A DNA stretch of 64,000 nucleotides from Oceanobacillus salinisoli (GTDB lineage Bacteria; Bacillota; Bacilli; Bacillales; Amphibacillaceae), in the NCBI RefSeq assembly GCF_009733865.1, contig NZ_WOFB01000002.1, positions 310,001 through 374,000 on the forward strand, read 5' to 3'. The first letter of the stretch is position 1. The number at the start of each line of letters is the position of its first letter. The position numbers were made by a program, and so were the translations under genes. Below are positions 9,046 through 16,563 of this stretch, piece after piece. The notes below the pieces were generated by a model. It searched no databases. It was not told the origin of the DNA and saw nothing but the letters and a program-made list of their open reading frames with translations.

Positions 9046-9283
9046 AAAAGATAAGAAAGTATAAATTTGCGCTTTGGTGTCTAGCTCCATCGCCCAGCGA
9101 CTAGCGGACTTCCCTCACCTCCGTACGATAAGTCAACATCGACTCACTCCGTTCGTCGTGTTTCCTTTATCTCCTACGGGGACTGTTCGGTTAAAACCAC
9201 CGCTTTGCGCGGCAACACCGAACCACCTGGCATGGCCAGGCGCAGTCCGTACGTCGCTAAACGGGCGCTTGCGCTTTTCTTAT
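9046..9283 (+). repeat. Modular repeat family R, copy 2
   Basis: Short form, close to copy 1 (5251-5490), with the same CCTGGCATGGCCAGG hairpin and CGTACGTCGCTAAACGGGCG end. It sits inside the mgtE leader, antisense to that transcript, between the small leader ORF and the mgtE start, and so lengthens the 5' untranslated region by about 240 bases. Confidence 0.9.
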
Positions 9284-9326
9284 CGGAGGCAATTAATTAA
9301 TTTGTGGAAGAGAGAATGGCCTCCGA
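9283..9326 (-). promoter_or_regulatory. Inverted repeat in the mgtE leader
   Basis: TCGGAGGC and GCCTCCGA pair perfectly around 28 bases, directly after the small ORF stop. The stem includes an SD-like GGAGG on the minus strand. One arm abuts repeat R copy 2. Confidence 0.3.
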
Positions 9327-9331
9327 TGTGA

Positions 9332-9394
9332 TTATTCTTTTTTGAAAAATGTTACAGGTGTACGAACTGGGTTCTGGATAACTGTCCATGCCAT
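9332..9394 (-). CDS. Small leader ORF between the M-box and mgtE (20 aa)
   Basis: The ORF starts MAWTVIQNP and ends FFKKE. GGAAAGGAAGTGAGG lies just before the ATG and is a good ribosome site. It follows the riboswitch terminator hairpin and precedes mgtE, so it would be translated only from read-through transcripts. It could be a regulatory leader peptide or a small membrane-associated Mg2+ peptide. I know no family for it, and chance cannot be ruled out at this length. Confidence 0.4.
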   Translation of the reverse strand: MAWTVIQNPVRTPVTFFKKE

Positions 9395-9414
9395 CCTCAC
9401 TTCCTTTCCTAGTA

Positions 9415-9668
9415 ATATAAAAAACACCTCCCACGAATGGAAGGTGTTTCAAATCTCAATAGAACGAGCTGAATAAATTTCAGAACAAAAATATCCGAGT
9501 TTCCTCCATTCGTAGAGCTTTAGCACTGTGCGGCATAGGATTTTATCCAGCTACATTAAAAACCACCTTATGTCGATGGTTTCTGTTGACCCATTGGCGT
9601 CTTTGGACATTTTTGGGCAGCAGCGTATCTCCTGCACAGGAGCCTCACCTAACGAGGTATTAAATTTG
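9415..9668 (-). ncRNA. M-box (ykoK) magnesium riboswitch with terminator
   Basis: Read on the minus strand the leader has the M-box hallmarks in order: CTCGTTAGGTGAGGCTCCTG, GCTGCTGCCCAAAAATG, GACGCCAATGGGTCAACAG, CATCGACATAAGGTGG, ATGTAGCTGGATAAAATCC, GCACAGTGCTAAAGCTCTAC. It ends in a terminator hairpin: AAACACCT pairs with AGGTGTTT, followed by TTTTTTAT (9415-9449). In this family, bound Mg2+ favours termination. The regulated gene is the mgtE copy at 9027-7676. No coding sequence overlaps it. Confidence 0.95.
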
Positions 9669-9676
9669 TTAATCTT

Positions 9677-9705
9677 ACTTTAATCAAAAAGATTTAGTTT
9701 GTCAA
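9677..9705 (-). promoter_or_regulatory. Promoter of the M-box/mgtE transcript
   Basis: On the minus strand TTGACA (9705-9700), 17-bp spacer, TAAAGT (9682-9677). Transcription would start a few bases before the aptamer. Confidence 0.7.
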
Positions 9706-9737
9706 TCATGTTGAAGTAAGTGATTGGTGTAGATTGG

Positions 9738-9778
9738 AAAAGCCTGAATCTCTTGTAAGGTAAGAGGTTCAGGCTTTT
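9738..9778 (-). terminator. Terminator after tRNA-Val
   Basis: AAAAGCCTGAA and TTCAGGCTTTT are the arms, extended by ATCTCT/AAGAGG pairing. It lies just 3' of the tRNA on the minus strand and could act in both directions. Confidence 0.8.
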
Positions 9779-9785
9779 AGGTGAA

Positions 9786-9858
9786 TGATTCCGACTGGAC
9801 TCGAACCAGCGACCCCCACCCTGTCAAGGTGATGCTCTCCCAGCTGAGCTACGGAATC
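9786..9858 (-). tRNA. tRNA-Val (anticodon GAC)
   Basis: On the minus strand the acceptor arm GATTCCG pairs with CGGAATC, followed by discriminator A. The D arm TAGCTCAGCTGGGAGAGC is standard. The anticodon stem CACCT/AGGTG encloses TTGACAA, giving anticodon GAC, and the T arm has GGTTCGAGTCC. The 3' CCA is not encoded. It is a solitary tRNA gene. Confidence 0.95.
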
Positions 9859-10071
9859 GTACTATAAATAGTATTATTTACTATAATAGATTTTAGGTGA
9901 TCTGTCAATATATTTTTAGAATTATAAATTTGTATTAATGTCAGCACGTTTAGCTTAAATCACCCAACATACCGTAAAATTCTCTTTATTTACATGTTAA
10001 CAAAAAATTCAAATTTAAAGCTCGTCTATTTTTTCATCTCCAGCATACAATGTCTTCAGAGGTGAAAAATA

Positions 10072-11241
10072 TTGAGAGAAGCAACTGTAGATAAATCACA
10101 TATCTTTATTATTATGTTCTTCATTAGTTTGATCATGAGTATTCAGTCTCCTATTTTCACCCCATATGCGGCGATGATAGGTGCATCAAGTGTTTTAATT
10201 GGTATTATGCTGAGTGTTTCTTCGTTGGCAAATTTAACAGGGAATTTAATTGCAGGGCCTTTGGTGGATCGTTTTGGCAAGAGAATTTTTATTACGTTAC
10301 CACTCTTTGCATCAGGTATGCTGTTTATTGGCCATGGCCTGGTATCGAATTCTGCAAGTTTATTAATCCTTCGAGCATTAAATGGATTTTCGTTGGCATT
10401 TTTAATCCCTGCTGCAATGGCTTTATTGTCCGGTTATGCAGCGAATAGCGAGCAGCAAGGAAAGAACATGGCAATTAATGGAATTCTTGGAACCATCGCA
10501 AGCATCATAGCTCCGTTAATTGGCGGGCAATTGGGTGTTTGGATAGGATATGCCAATGCTTATTTTGTTATAGGAACCGCATTGATTTTAACTGCTGTTT
10601 ATACGATAGGATTTTTAAAAGATAGACAAGTTGTTGTGGTGAAGAGGGATAGCAATCCGAAATTATTAAGTTTGAAACATGTACTGGGAATGCCTAGTCT
10701 TCAGATTGTTTTTATGACGGGGTTTGCTGTGATGTATATTCATGGTGTGATTATTTATGAAGTGCCTTATTTGACGGTTGAACAGGGACTTTCTACTGCT
10801 AACACAGGACGTTTATTCAGCTATTTAAGTATTGGAACATTTTTATCTTTGTCCTTATTTTTTATCAATCGATTTGATCCGGTGAAACGGTTGATGTTTG
10901 GATTGTTTGGTATGTGTATGGGTTTATTTGCTTTATTCAATTCGCTCCTTTCATTAGGATTGCTTTTGTTTTTAATCGGCCTATGCTTTGGAATTATTAT
11001 GCCTGCGATGGCAACTGCGCTTACAGACGCCGTTTCAAGGGAAGGGCATGGAAGGGCATTTGGAGTAATGTCAGCGGTATATTCTTTAGGTATGATTGTT
11101 AGTTCGTTTTTAACAGGAATTATACGGGAAGTGATTTCCCCGTATTTTATTGCCTTTTTAATAGGGATGCTCGTATTAACCATAGTCGGCTATAATAAAT
11201 TACGAACACCAAGGCCGGCTCAGTCCAGAATACCTTATTAA
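10072..11241 (+). CDS. Major facilitator superfamily transporter
   Basis: A 389-residue membrane protein with about 12 hydrophobic segments. After the second helix it has the MFS signature region AGPLVDRFGKRIF, and the family-type loop appears again near NRFDPVKRL. The layout suggests a drug or metabolite exporter, but the substrate cannot be read from sequence. AGAGGTG at 10059-10065 supports a TTG start at 10072. A small membrane-anchored protein gene follows after 24 bp and is probably co-transcribed. Confidence 0.85.
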   Translation: MREATVDKSHIFIIMFFISLIMSIQSPIFTPYAAMIGASSVLIGIMLSVSSLANLTGNLIAGPLVDRFGKRIFITLPLFASGMLFIGHGLVSNSASLLILRALNGFSLAFLIPAAMALLSGYAANSEQQGKNMAINGILGTIASIIAPLIGGQLGVWIGYANAYFVIGTALILTAVYTIGFLKDRQVVVVKRDSNPKLLSLKHVLGMPSLQIVFMTGFAVMYIHGVIIYEVPYLTVEQGLSTANTGRLFSYLSIGTFLSLSLFFINRFDPVKRLMFGLFGMCMGLFALFNSLLSLGLLLFLIGLCFGIIMPAMATALTDAVSREGHGRAFGVMSAVYSLGMIVSSFLTGIIREVISPYFIAFLIGMLVLTIVGYNKLRTPRPAQSRIPY

Positions 11242-11265
11242 ATCGAATAGAAGAGGAGGAAAGAA

Positions 11266-11607
11266 ATGAAGAAAATGTTTCCTTTTATTGGAATTGTTGC
11301 GATACTTGGTTTGGTTGCCTATATGGAAACACCATCGGACTCGTATCACGGTTTTACACCTGATCTCCATGTTGATTCCAATCCAGCTATGGAGGAATCG
11401 GAAGAAGCTGTTGCTCAAGCAGAAGAGGTTAGTATACCAACTTTCTCATCTTTAGAATATGTTCTGGAAGAAACAAAAGAAGTAGACGGATACATGATAG
11501 AGCAGTACAGGGAGTATGAAATTTACGAAGATGAAAACGGGGTGGTTGTCAAGAGAGTACCAACCTCCAACTATGATTTTTTGAGATATAAAATAGAGGA
11601 AGAGTAG
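11266..11607 (+). CDS. Small membrane-anchored or secreted protein of unknown function
   Basis: 113 residues. The N-terminus MKKMFPFIGIVAILGLVAYM is one hydrophobic segment, either an uncleaved anchor or a signal peptide. The remainder is acidic (EESEEAVAQAEEV, EIYEDENG). AGAGGAGGAAAG precedes the ATG. It follows the MFS gene closely and ends before a hairpin. I do not recognise a domain. Confidence 0.7.
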   Translation: MKKMFPFIGIVAILGLVAYMETPSDSYHGFTPDLHVDSNPAMEESEEAVAQAEEVSIPTFSSLEYVLEETKEVDGYMIEQYREYEIYEDENGVVVKRVPTSNYDFLRYKIEEE

Positions 11608-11613
11608 GTGTGA

Positions 11614-11648
11614 AAGAGGCTGAACCTCGCTAGAAGGTTCAGCCTCTT
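11614..11648 (+). terminator. Terminator-like hairpin
   Basis: AAGAGGCTGAACCT pairs perfectly with AGGTTCAGCCTCTT around 7 bases; there is no clear T run after it. Confidence 0.65.
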
Positions 11649-11658
11649 CGGTGCCTAG

Positions 11659-11698
11659 TTCGACAAAATTCAACAAATTCCGGGAAGTGACAGGCACC
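11659..11698 (+). repeat. Short repeat family S, copy 1
   Basis: Contains TTCGACAAAATTCAACAAA followed by CCGGGAAGTGACAGGCACC. The core GGGAAGTGACAGGCACC recurs in seven places in this window. Confidence 0.8.
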
Positions 11699-11959
11699 TT
11701 ATTGGGTTAGTTGCTGCTGGCATTGTTGAACAAGTTGCTGTATTTGTTGTAATTGCTGTGCTGCATTGCGCTCTCTCATGGACATGGTCATGTCAGACAT
11801 GTTTGCTCCGCCTTGTTGCTGGCCTTGCTGCATTTGTGTCTGTCCACCTTGCTGAGCTTGTTGTTGTAATGCTTGTGCATTTTGCTGCTCGTTTTGCTCA
11901 AGCTGCTGGGCAATTTGTGCAATTTGTTGTAAGGTTTGTTGTGCTTGCTGTGTTGTCAT
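11699..11959 (-). CDS. Glutamine-rich small protein
   Basis: 86 residues, close to half of them Gln, starting MTTQQAQQTLQQIAQIAQQ. The only other composition is a Met/Ser stretch, MSDMTMSMRERN. AAGGAGAG precedes the ATG. Gln-rich small proteins in spore formers are often coat or core components, and a gamma-SASP-like gene lies nearby at 12124, so a spore role is plausible. It does not have the classical gamma-SASP repeat. The stop lies immediately beside repeat S copy 1. Confidence 0.6.
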   Translation of the reverse strand: MTTQQAQQTLQQIAQIAQQLEQNEQQNAQALQQQAQQGGQTQMQQGQQQGGANMSDMTMSMRERNAAQQLQQIQQLVQQCQQQLTQ

Positions 11960-11982
11960 GATGTGATCTCTCCTTTGTAATA

Positions 11983-12047
11983 AAAAAGTCCCCCTTATTT
12001 TACAGAAGTATTATGATTTTATTCATTATTTAGGGGGGCTTTTTTTT
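11983..12047. terminator. Terminator-like hairpin between divergent genes
   Basis: AAAGTCCCCCTTA pairs with TAGGGGGGCTTT around a loop of about 35 bases, with T or A runs on both sides. It lies upstream of both divergent genes, an odd place for a terminator, so it may be a leader structure or a remnant. Confidence 0.45.
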
Positions 12048-12123
12048 AAAATGTTTATTTAGGTTTGACCGTGTAAAACGTTATAAATGGTACAAAATAA
12101 TAAGCAAAAAGAGGGAGTATATC

Positions 12124-12324
12124 ATGGAAGAAAACAATCATAACTATACAGTTACAGGTACAGATATTGAAGAAGTTAAAAGGAAAAATGCAGAGTCGGG
12201 CTTATCTTATAATGAAGTGAAAGCATTGATTGCTAATACAACAGGTGGGAGAGGTACGTCAGTATACAGTGATACCAATCCACAAGAGGTTCGAAAAAAG
12301 ATTAACCCAAAGCAATCAAAATAA
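12124..12324 (+). CDS. Gamma-type small acid-soluble spore protein-like
   Basis: 66 residues with TGTDIEEVKRKNAESGLSY and, near the end, YSDTNPQEVRKKINP. The TN/TD-x-x-EV(K/R)xx(N/I) repeats resemble gamma-type SASPs, which serve as amino-acid stores in the spore core. AGAGGGAG precedes the ATG. The next gene starts 13 bp after the stop and carries DUF3892. The family call is moderate because one repeat is diverged. Confidence 0.6.
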   Translation: MEENNHNYTVTGTDIEEVKRKNAESGLSYNEVKALIANTTGGRGTSVYSDTNPQEVRKKINPKQSK

Positions 12325-12337
12325 GGAGGTTTGAGCT

Positions 12338-12649
12338 ATGCCTGAAAAAGATTTTGAACAAATATATAACGAGTACAGGGAACAGAGTGAGCAGCAAATT
12401 ATAGATGGTGGAACAAGTGATAACAATGGAAAAGAGCAAATCATTGCAGTACGAAAAAATGACAGTGGTGATATCATCGCTTTTAAAACAGATACTGGTC
12501 GAGAATTGGATTATGTCGCTGCATTAGAGGAAGCAAAGGCAGGACATCTTGCCCATGTTGATGTGTTTCATAAGTATGGCAGGGATATTATTCGCAGTGA
12601 ACCAGATGGAGTCAAAGAGAATAATTTGGATAATTTGCCATTGTTTTAA
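12338..12649 (+). CDS. DUF3892 domain protein
   Basis: 103 residues. The central segment IIAVRKNDSGDIIAFKTD, then LDYVAALEEAKAGHL and VDVFHKYGRDIIRSEPDG, fits DUF3892, a small uncharacterised domain common in Bacillaceae. AAGGAGG lies before the ATG, and the gene is 13 bp behind the SASP-like gene, so the two share a transcript ending at the terminator at 12656. The function is unknown; the location suggests spore expression. Confidence 0.75.
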   Translation: MPEKDFEQIYNEYREQSEQQIIDGGTSDNNGKEQIIAVRKNDSGDIIAFKTDTGRELDYVAALEEAKAGHLAHVDVFHKYGRDIIRSEPDGVKENNLDNLPLF

Positions 12650-12655
12650 AGTGGA

Positions 12656-12688
12656 AGGCCCCCATCATGTTTGGGGGCTATATTTTTG
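12656..12688 (+). terminator. Rho-independent terminator
   Basis: GCCCCCA pairs with TGGGGGC, followed by TATATTTTT. Confidence 0.85.
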
Positions 12689-12820
12689 TGCGATTTTTCA
12701 TTATTTGATGCTTAGTTGCAGCTTGAGGTACTATTTATCAATTCTATATTATTTATTCGTGAACAATACCCGGTAAATGATGGATGGAAGATTTACTAAA
12801 CTATTAGGTGACAGAGCCAA

Positions 12821-12855
12821 ACAGATTCAACAAATTCCGGGAAGTAACAGGCACC
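12821..12855 (+). repeat. Short repeat family S, copy 2
   Basis: ATTCAACAAATTCC then GGGAAGTAACAGGCACC. Confidence 0.75.
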
Positions 12856-12877
12856 AGGACGGCGATAAGTTGAGTGA

Positions 12878-12917
12878 TTCGACAAAATGTTATATAATTC
12901 GGGGAGTAACAGGTACC
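12878..12917 (+). repeat. Short repeat family S, copy 3 (diverged)
   Basis: TTCGACAAAATG, an extra ATATAATT, then CGGGGAGTAACAGGTACC. It lies only 23 bp after copy 2, in a 560-bp gap that otherwise holds terminators and the element at 13021-13075. Confidence 0.65.
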
Positions 12918-13020
12918 AATGGATTCGTTGAGGTTACTTCAGTTTAAGAGAAAGTTTTCTTACTTTGGACGTTAAGATTTTAGCTTCATGCATCAATTTT
13001 TACACTGATCTAACTTGTTA

Positions 13021-13075
13021 GAAAAACTCGCATTCGCTCGTCTTTTAGCGAATGGGCCTGTTTTTCTTATACTTA
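13021..13075 (+). repeat. Repeat family P, copy 1 (hairpin element)
   Basis: AAAAACTCGCATTCGCTCG followed by TCTTTTAGCGAATG; CATTCGCT pairs with AGCGAATG. The reverse complement recurs at 21160-21216, including the flanking GTTTTTCTTATACTT. It is terminator-like with T runs on both sides. Confidence 0.65.
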
Positions 13076-13158
13076 GTACCTTAAAATTTTAATTGTGCCG
13101 ATACTACTTCTTGCTAAACCTTTATACTTTCCTAACGTGCAAAAAGAGTATGAGAAGA

Positions 13159-13200
13159 AAAGAAAGGTTTCTGGATAATGAGAAGAAACCTTTCTTTTTA
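13159..13200 (-). terminator. Terminator downstream of the Spo0E-like gene
   Basis: AAGAAAGGTTTCT pairs with AGAAACCTTTCTT, with A/T runs on both sides; it lies just 3' of the minus-strand gene at 13210. Confidence 0.8.
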
Positions 13201-13209
13201 ACCAACATA

Positions 13210-13395
13210 TTAGAGAGATTTTTTAGAACCGTCGATTTTCTGGTATTGCACGATCAGTTGATCCAAATCCTGACTGTATGCTAATGTTTTTTCGCTGTTA
13301 ATTCCATATATGCTAACAATTTCAAACATATCATTTCTTTTTTTATCGATGCTTTTTAATAATTCATCTTTCTTTTCTTTATAATTAACACTCAT
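13210..13395 (-). CDS. Spo0E-like aspartyl-phosphate phosphatase
   Basis: A 61-residue two-helix protein of the Spo0E/YnzD/YisI group, which removes phosphate from Spo0A-P and so delays sporulation. The signature SQDLDQLIVQYQ corresponds to the family's S-x-x-LDxLI motif. The first helix contains KKDELLKSIDKKRNDM. GGAGGTATCC precedes the ATG. It is monocistronic with a terminator behind it. Specificity for Spo0A is not readable from sequence. Confidence 0.85.
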   Translation of the reverse strand: MSVNYKEKKDELLKSIDKKRNDMFEIVSIYGINSEKTLAYSQDLDQLIVQYQKIDGSKKSL

Positions 13396-13745
13396 TGGAT
13401 ACCTCCGGGATGGATTTGATTTGATAATCGAAACATGTATGTATTATAATTATTTCGAACTGTGCCAAAAGTCCTATAATCCGAACATAAATCTTGCTTT
13501 CCTACATGATTTAGGAGCATTCTGTCGAATAAATCCCTCCATTCATCTTGATTATAATGTTTCAAGTGTAAAGGTTCTATTGAACATACATTACTCTTTC
13601 TCTTCGATAGAAAACGATTTAATCCTAACAAGCTATATTTTATTACATATAATCATAAATGTAAACAGAAATATGACTATTAGTTCTAAAAAGTCAGATT
13701 TAAACAATGTTTATCAAATTTTGTAGGTTGATGAAGGAGTATTGT

Positions 13746-14063
13746 ATGATAGATAAATATAAAATAGGAAATCAATTAAAATTACTTAGAAAAGCTAAAA
13801 ACTATACCACTCAAGAACTTGCTAGCAAGGTAAATGTCTCCCAATCTTATATAAGTCGTTTTGAAAATGGGAAGGCAATACCGGATATTGAAATGTTAGA
13901 TAAGATATTAACTGCTTTAGATACAGATCTTTCTACATTTTTCTCAGATGAATTGCAAGACATTCCTGCTGATTTGATACAGCTTGTTGTTATGTTGAAA
14001 GAGTTAAGTCCGGAAGCAAGGAGAAAGCTTACTGAATTTATAGAAATCGTATTAAAAAATTAA
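13746..14063 (+). CDS. XRE-family (SinR/cro-type) transcriptional regulator
   Basis: 105 residues. The N-terminal helix-turn-helix runs from IGNQLKLLRKAKNYTTQE through LASKVNVSQSYISRFENGK, the classic cro/C1 pattern. The C-terminal part, ELSPEARRKLTEFIEIVLKN, is a short helical segment suited to oligomerisation. AAGGAG at 13734-13739 selects the ATG at 13746 over upstream starts. It stands alone beside the Spo0E-like gene. Its targets are unknown. Confidence 0.85.
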   Translation: MIDKYKIGNQLKLLRKAKNYTTQELASKVNVSQSYISRFENGKAIPDIEMLDKILTALDTDLSTFFSDELQDIPADLIQLVVMLKELSPEARRKLTEFIEIVLKN

Positions 14064-14137
14064 AGGCAGTCTACCTTGCGCCAAGGATATTCTACCATAT
14101 AAATACTCGTTGCTATAATCTTTACACAGAAAAATCA

Positions 14138-14167
14138 TTCGACAAATTTCGGGAAGTAACAGGCACT
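14138..14167 (+). repeat. Short repeat family S, copy 4
   Basis: TTCGACAAATTTCGGGAAG then TAACAGGCACT. It ends 16 bp before the methyltransferase start, so it lies in that gene's leader. Confidence 0.8.
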
Positions 14168-14183
14168 TGTTAGGGGGAGAGGG

Positions 14184-14801
14184 ATGAATAATAATTGGAA
14201 TAGGGTAATATATCGTATTTGGGCTCCTGTGTATGATAAATTTTTTAACTCAGGGATGTTTGTGAAAGCACGAAAGAAAACATTTCAGGGAATCGATTTT
14301 AAACGTAATTCTAAAATATTATTTGTTGGTGTTGGTACAGGTGCTGATTTAGAGCTGATTAATGATACAGAATTAGATATTACGGCTATTGATTTTTCGG
14401 AAGCTATGTTAGAACGGGCAAGAGAAAAATTTAGTTCGTCAACTATTAAATTTATAAAAATGGATGCCCAAAATATGAGTTTTGAAAGCCATTCGTTTGA
14501 TATGGTGGCAGGAAGCTTAATTCTTTCTGTAGTCCCTAATGCCAATACATGTTTTCAGGAAATGATCAGAGTGTTAAAACCTGGAGGAAAATTAATTATT
14601 TTTGACAAATTTTCTTCAGGCATTCGACCTTCTCTGGGAAAAAGACTTATGAGACCAATAATAAAAGTATTAGGAACAGATATAGGACTTAACTTTGAAA
14701 CGCTGTTCGAAAAATATAAAGATGATTTAAGGGTTATAGAGGATAAACCAGTTATGCTAGGTGGAATGTATAGGAAAATAATTATACAGAAACAAGGTTA
14801 A
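14184..14801 (+). CDS. Class I SAM-dependent methyltransferase
   Basis: 205 residues with the Rossmann-like motif I region ILFVGVGTGADLELI, motif II ITAIDFSEAMLERA, and the post-motif VLKPGGKLIIFDKF typical of UbiE/phosphatidylethanolamine-methyltransferase relatives. The N-terminal RVIYRIWAPVYDKFF also fits that group. GGGGGAGAGGG precedes the ATG. The methyl acceptor is unknown; lipid or quinone substrates are the family precedents. Confidence 0.8.
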   Translation: MNNNWNRVIYRIWAPVYDKFFNSGMFVKARKKTFQGIDFKRNSKILFVGVGTGADLELINDTELDITAIDFSEAMLERAREKFSSSTIKFIKMDAQNMSFESHSFDMVAGSLILSVVPNANTCFQEMIRVLKPGGKLIIFDKFSSGIRPSLGKRLMRPIIKVLGTDIGLNFETLFEKYKDDLRVIEDKPVMLGGMYRKIIIQKQG

Positions 14802-15037
14802 TTAGAGGATATTAGCTTGAAAAAAGCACACTTTTAGAAGAAACAAATTACCTGTAAAAAAACAGTCTAAATCTATCAGCCTTAAAAAATTAATAACACC
14901 TTAAATAGTTCTTACAGTGGCTCTGTCTATCTGTATATATTATATTTTGAGAACAATTTCTATATCAAAAACATTTAACCGCTTTGTATCACATTAAGAA
15001 ATACCATGCTGTTCAACCTAAGCACCACATTCAATAA

Positions 15038-15068
15038 TTTCGACAAATTTCGGGAAGTGACAGGTACC
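15038..15068 (+). repeat. Short repeat family S, copy 5
   Basis: TTTCGACAAATTTCGGGAAG then TGACAGGTACC. Confidence 0.8.
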
Positions 15069-15129
15069 CCTAGTGATGTCTTTTATTTATTACTAGGAAG
15101 TAACTTACAATTAAATTTGTAATAGGTGC

Positions 15130-15178
15130 AAAAAAACACTGTTTCCATCCATGTTCTGGATAGAAACAGTGTTTTTTT
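15130..15178. terminator. Strong bidirectional terminator hairpin
   Basis: AAAAAACACTGTTTC and GAAACAGTGTTTTTTT are the arms; CATCC/GGATA pairing continues inward. Confidence 0.85.
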
Positions 15179-15225
15179 ACATGCATATGTTCGTCAAATT
15201 TTGAGGGTATCATTGTGTTAATTAT

Positions 15226-15263
15226 GTGTTATAGTGTTTATATAGATATATACACTATAACAC
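15226..15263 (+). promoter_or_regulatory. Operator-like dyad before the GntR/ABC operon
   Basis: GTGTTATAGTGT and ACACTATAACAC form a perfect 12-bp inverted repeat around 14 AT-only-but-one bases. It ends 20 bp before the first gene. The YtrA-type GntR protein encoded in the same operon is the obvious candidate to bind it. Confidence 0.65.
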
Positions 15264-15283
15264 TGGGGAGGAATGGGAGATTC

Positions 15284-15772
15284 ATGAATATTTTCGTTGC
15301 ATATGTTTCAGTTTTTGTATTAGCTGCAATTCCATTATTTGAGGCTTATGGAGTAATTCCGGTTGCGACCATTGCAGGATTATCTGTACTGCCTGTGATG
15401 GTACTTGGGGTTGTTGGTAATATTGCTACCGTCCTGCTGGTTATTGTTTTCATTAATCAAATAAAGAATTGGCGAAAGAAACGGAAAGGGAACAATGATG
15501 AAAAAACGAGTAAACGATCGGTCCGTGCACAAAAGTTATGGGGGAAATATGGTCTGCCTGGATTAGCAATGCTTGGTCCATTGGTGGTAGGGAGTCATCT
15601 AACAGCATTAATGAGCATTACGTTTGGAGGAACAAAAAGAAAAACATTCTATTGGATGACAGCAAGCATTATTACGTGGGGCTTCGTTTTCACCATACTA
15701 ATATTACTGGGAATCGATTTCTTGGGTTTAGAAGAGCGTGGATTTATTAATTATTTTGACATAGAACAATAA
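15284..15772 (+). CDS. Small multi-drug export family membrane protein (COG2426-like)
   Basis: 162 residues with about four hydrophobic segments: IFVAYVSVFVLAAIPLFEAYG, then PVATIAGLSVLPVM and a later pair. A basic loop, KNWRKKRKG, lies mid-protein. This pattern fits the 'small multi-drug export' family, whose transport role is poorly established. An ATG at 15284 follows GGGGAGGAATGGGAG. It is first of four genes under the dyad at 15226-15263. Confidence 0.7.
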   Translation: MNIFVAYVSVFVLAAIPLFEAYGVIPVATIAGLSVLPVMVLGVVGNIATVLLVIVFINQIKNWRKKRKGNNDEKTSKRSVRAQKLWGKYGLPGLAMLGPLVVGSHLTALMSITFGGTKRKTFYWMTASIITWGFVFTILILLGIDFLGLEERGFINYFDIEQ

Positions 15773-15795
15773 ACAATTTATAAGGAGGGAATTGA

Positions 15796-16545
15796 ATGTT
15801 TCAGGATGCATTCTGGTTGGCTAAAAAGGAGTTAAAGCATCATTGGTCTGCTATCGCTTTATCGCTGTTATTTACTGTCTTTGTCGGTGGCAGTACAGGA
15901 ATGTTACTTGCTGATTCTGCTGTTAAGATGTTTGAAGACCATGCAACATCCTATAATTGCTTTCTGCTGGATTTGATATTTCTTGGTTTGACACCAGCTT
16001 TTGCAACCATTTTCATGGCTAAGCCCTATTTAACTTTACAAACAATAAAGGAGGACCCATATAGCAAGCGCATGGCTTTTCTTCGTTCCTTGCCAATTCC
16101 GGTTAATGTATTAGCATTCAGTCGAACCATTGTCATGTTCATCATATTGCTTATAATGTCCAGTGCATTTTACTTAAGTATAGTTTTTGTTTTAATAGGA
16201 ATGTCCAGTACATTTTATGATTTTATTTCCACTGGCGAGTTTTTGATATTTATCTTTATTTGGTTTGGGTATGCGTTAGCAGTAGGGGGCATAAATCCAT
16301 TTATTGAGTATGGGACGAATGGGAAAGTATTGCATCTGTTTCCATTTATATTTTTCGGTTTATTTCTCATCTTTATTCTGAATTTCTACAATTACACGGG
16401 CCAAGGAGTAGTAGAGATGATTCTCTATTATACAAAAAATGCCGGCTGGCCACTTGCTATTCTCTCTCTCGTTATGGGTGGATTTGGGTGTTATATTTGG
16501 AATAAATTACTTACGATTCGGCTAAAGAAGCGAGACTATGTATAG
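15796..16545 (+). CDS. ABC-2-type membrane component
   Basis: 249 residues, five to six hydrophobic segments, starting MFQDAFWLAKKELKHHW, the usual cytoplasmic lead-in of ABC-2 permeases. The later part, RSLPIPVNVLAFSRTIVMF, resembles permeases paired with YtrB-like ATPases. AAGGAGGG precedes the ATG. The matching ATPase gene is at 16959, with the GntR regulator between. The cargo is unknown; YtrA-type systems respond to cell-wall antibiotics in Bacillus, which is the best analogy. Confidence 0.7.
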   Translation: MFQDAFWLAKKELKHHWSAIALSLLFTVFVGGSTGMLLADSAVKMFEDHATSYNCFLLDLIFLGLTPAFATIFMAKPYLTLQTIKEDPYSKRMAFLRSLPIPVNVLAFSRTIVMFIILLIMSSAFYLSIVFVLIGMSSTFYDFISTGEFLIFIFIWFGYALAVGGINPFIEYGTNGKVLHLFPFIFFGLFLIFILNFYNYTGQGVVEMILYYTKNAGWPLAILSLVMGGFGCYIWNKLLTIRLKKRDYV

Positions 16546-16563
16546 AAGGGGGAGGGAGCAGTC

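Noticed and set aside
12071-12084. cre-like GTAAAACGTTATAA before the SASP-like gene
   Set aside because: Three mismatches to the consensus; more likely part of a sporulation promoter, which I could not define.
13392-13631. 79-codon minus-strand ORF ending ATGA-overlapped with the Spo0E-like start
   Set aside because: Its TTG start has no ribosome site and the protein has no recognisable pattern; the end merely reads through the ribosome site of the next gene.
13421-13726. 101-codon plus-strand ORF
   Set aside because: AT-rich, no ribosome site, antisense to nothing conserved; unlikely coding.
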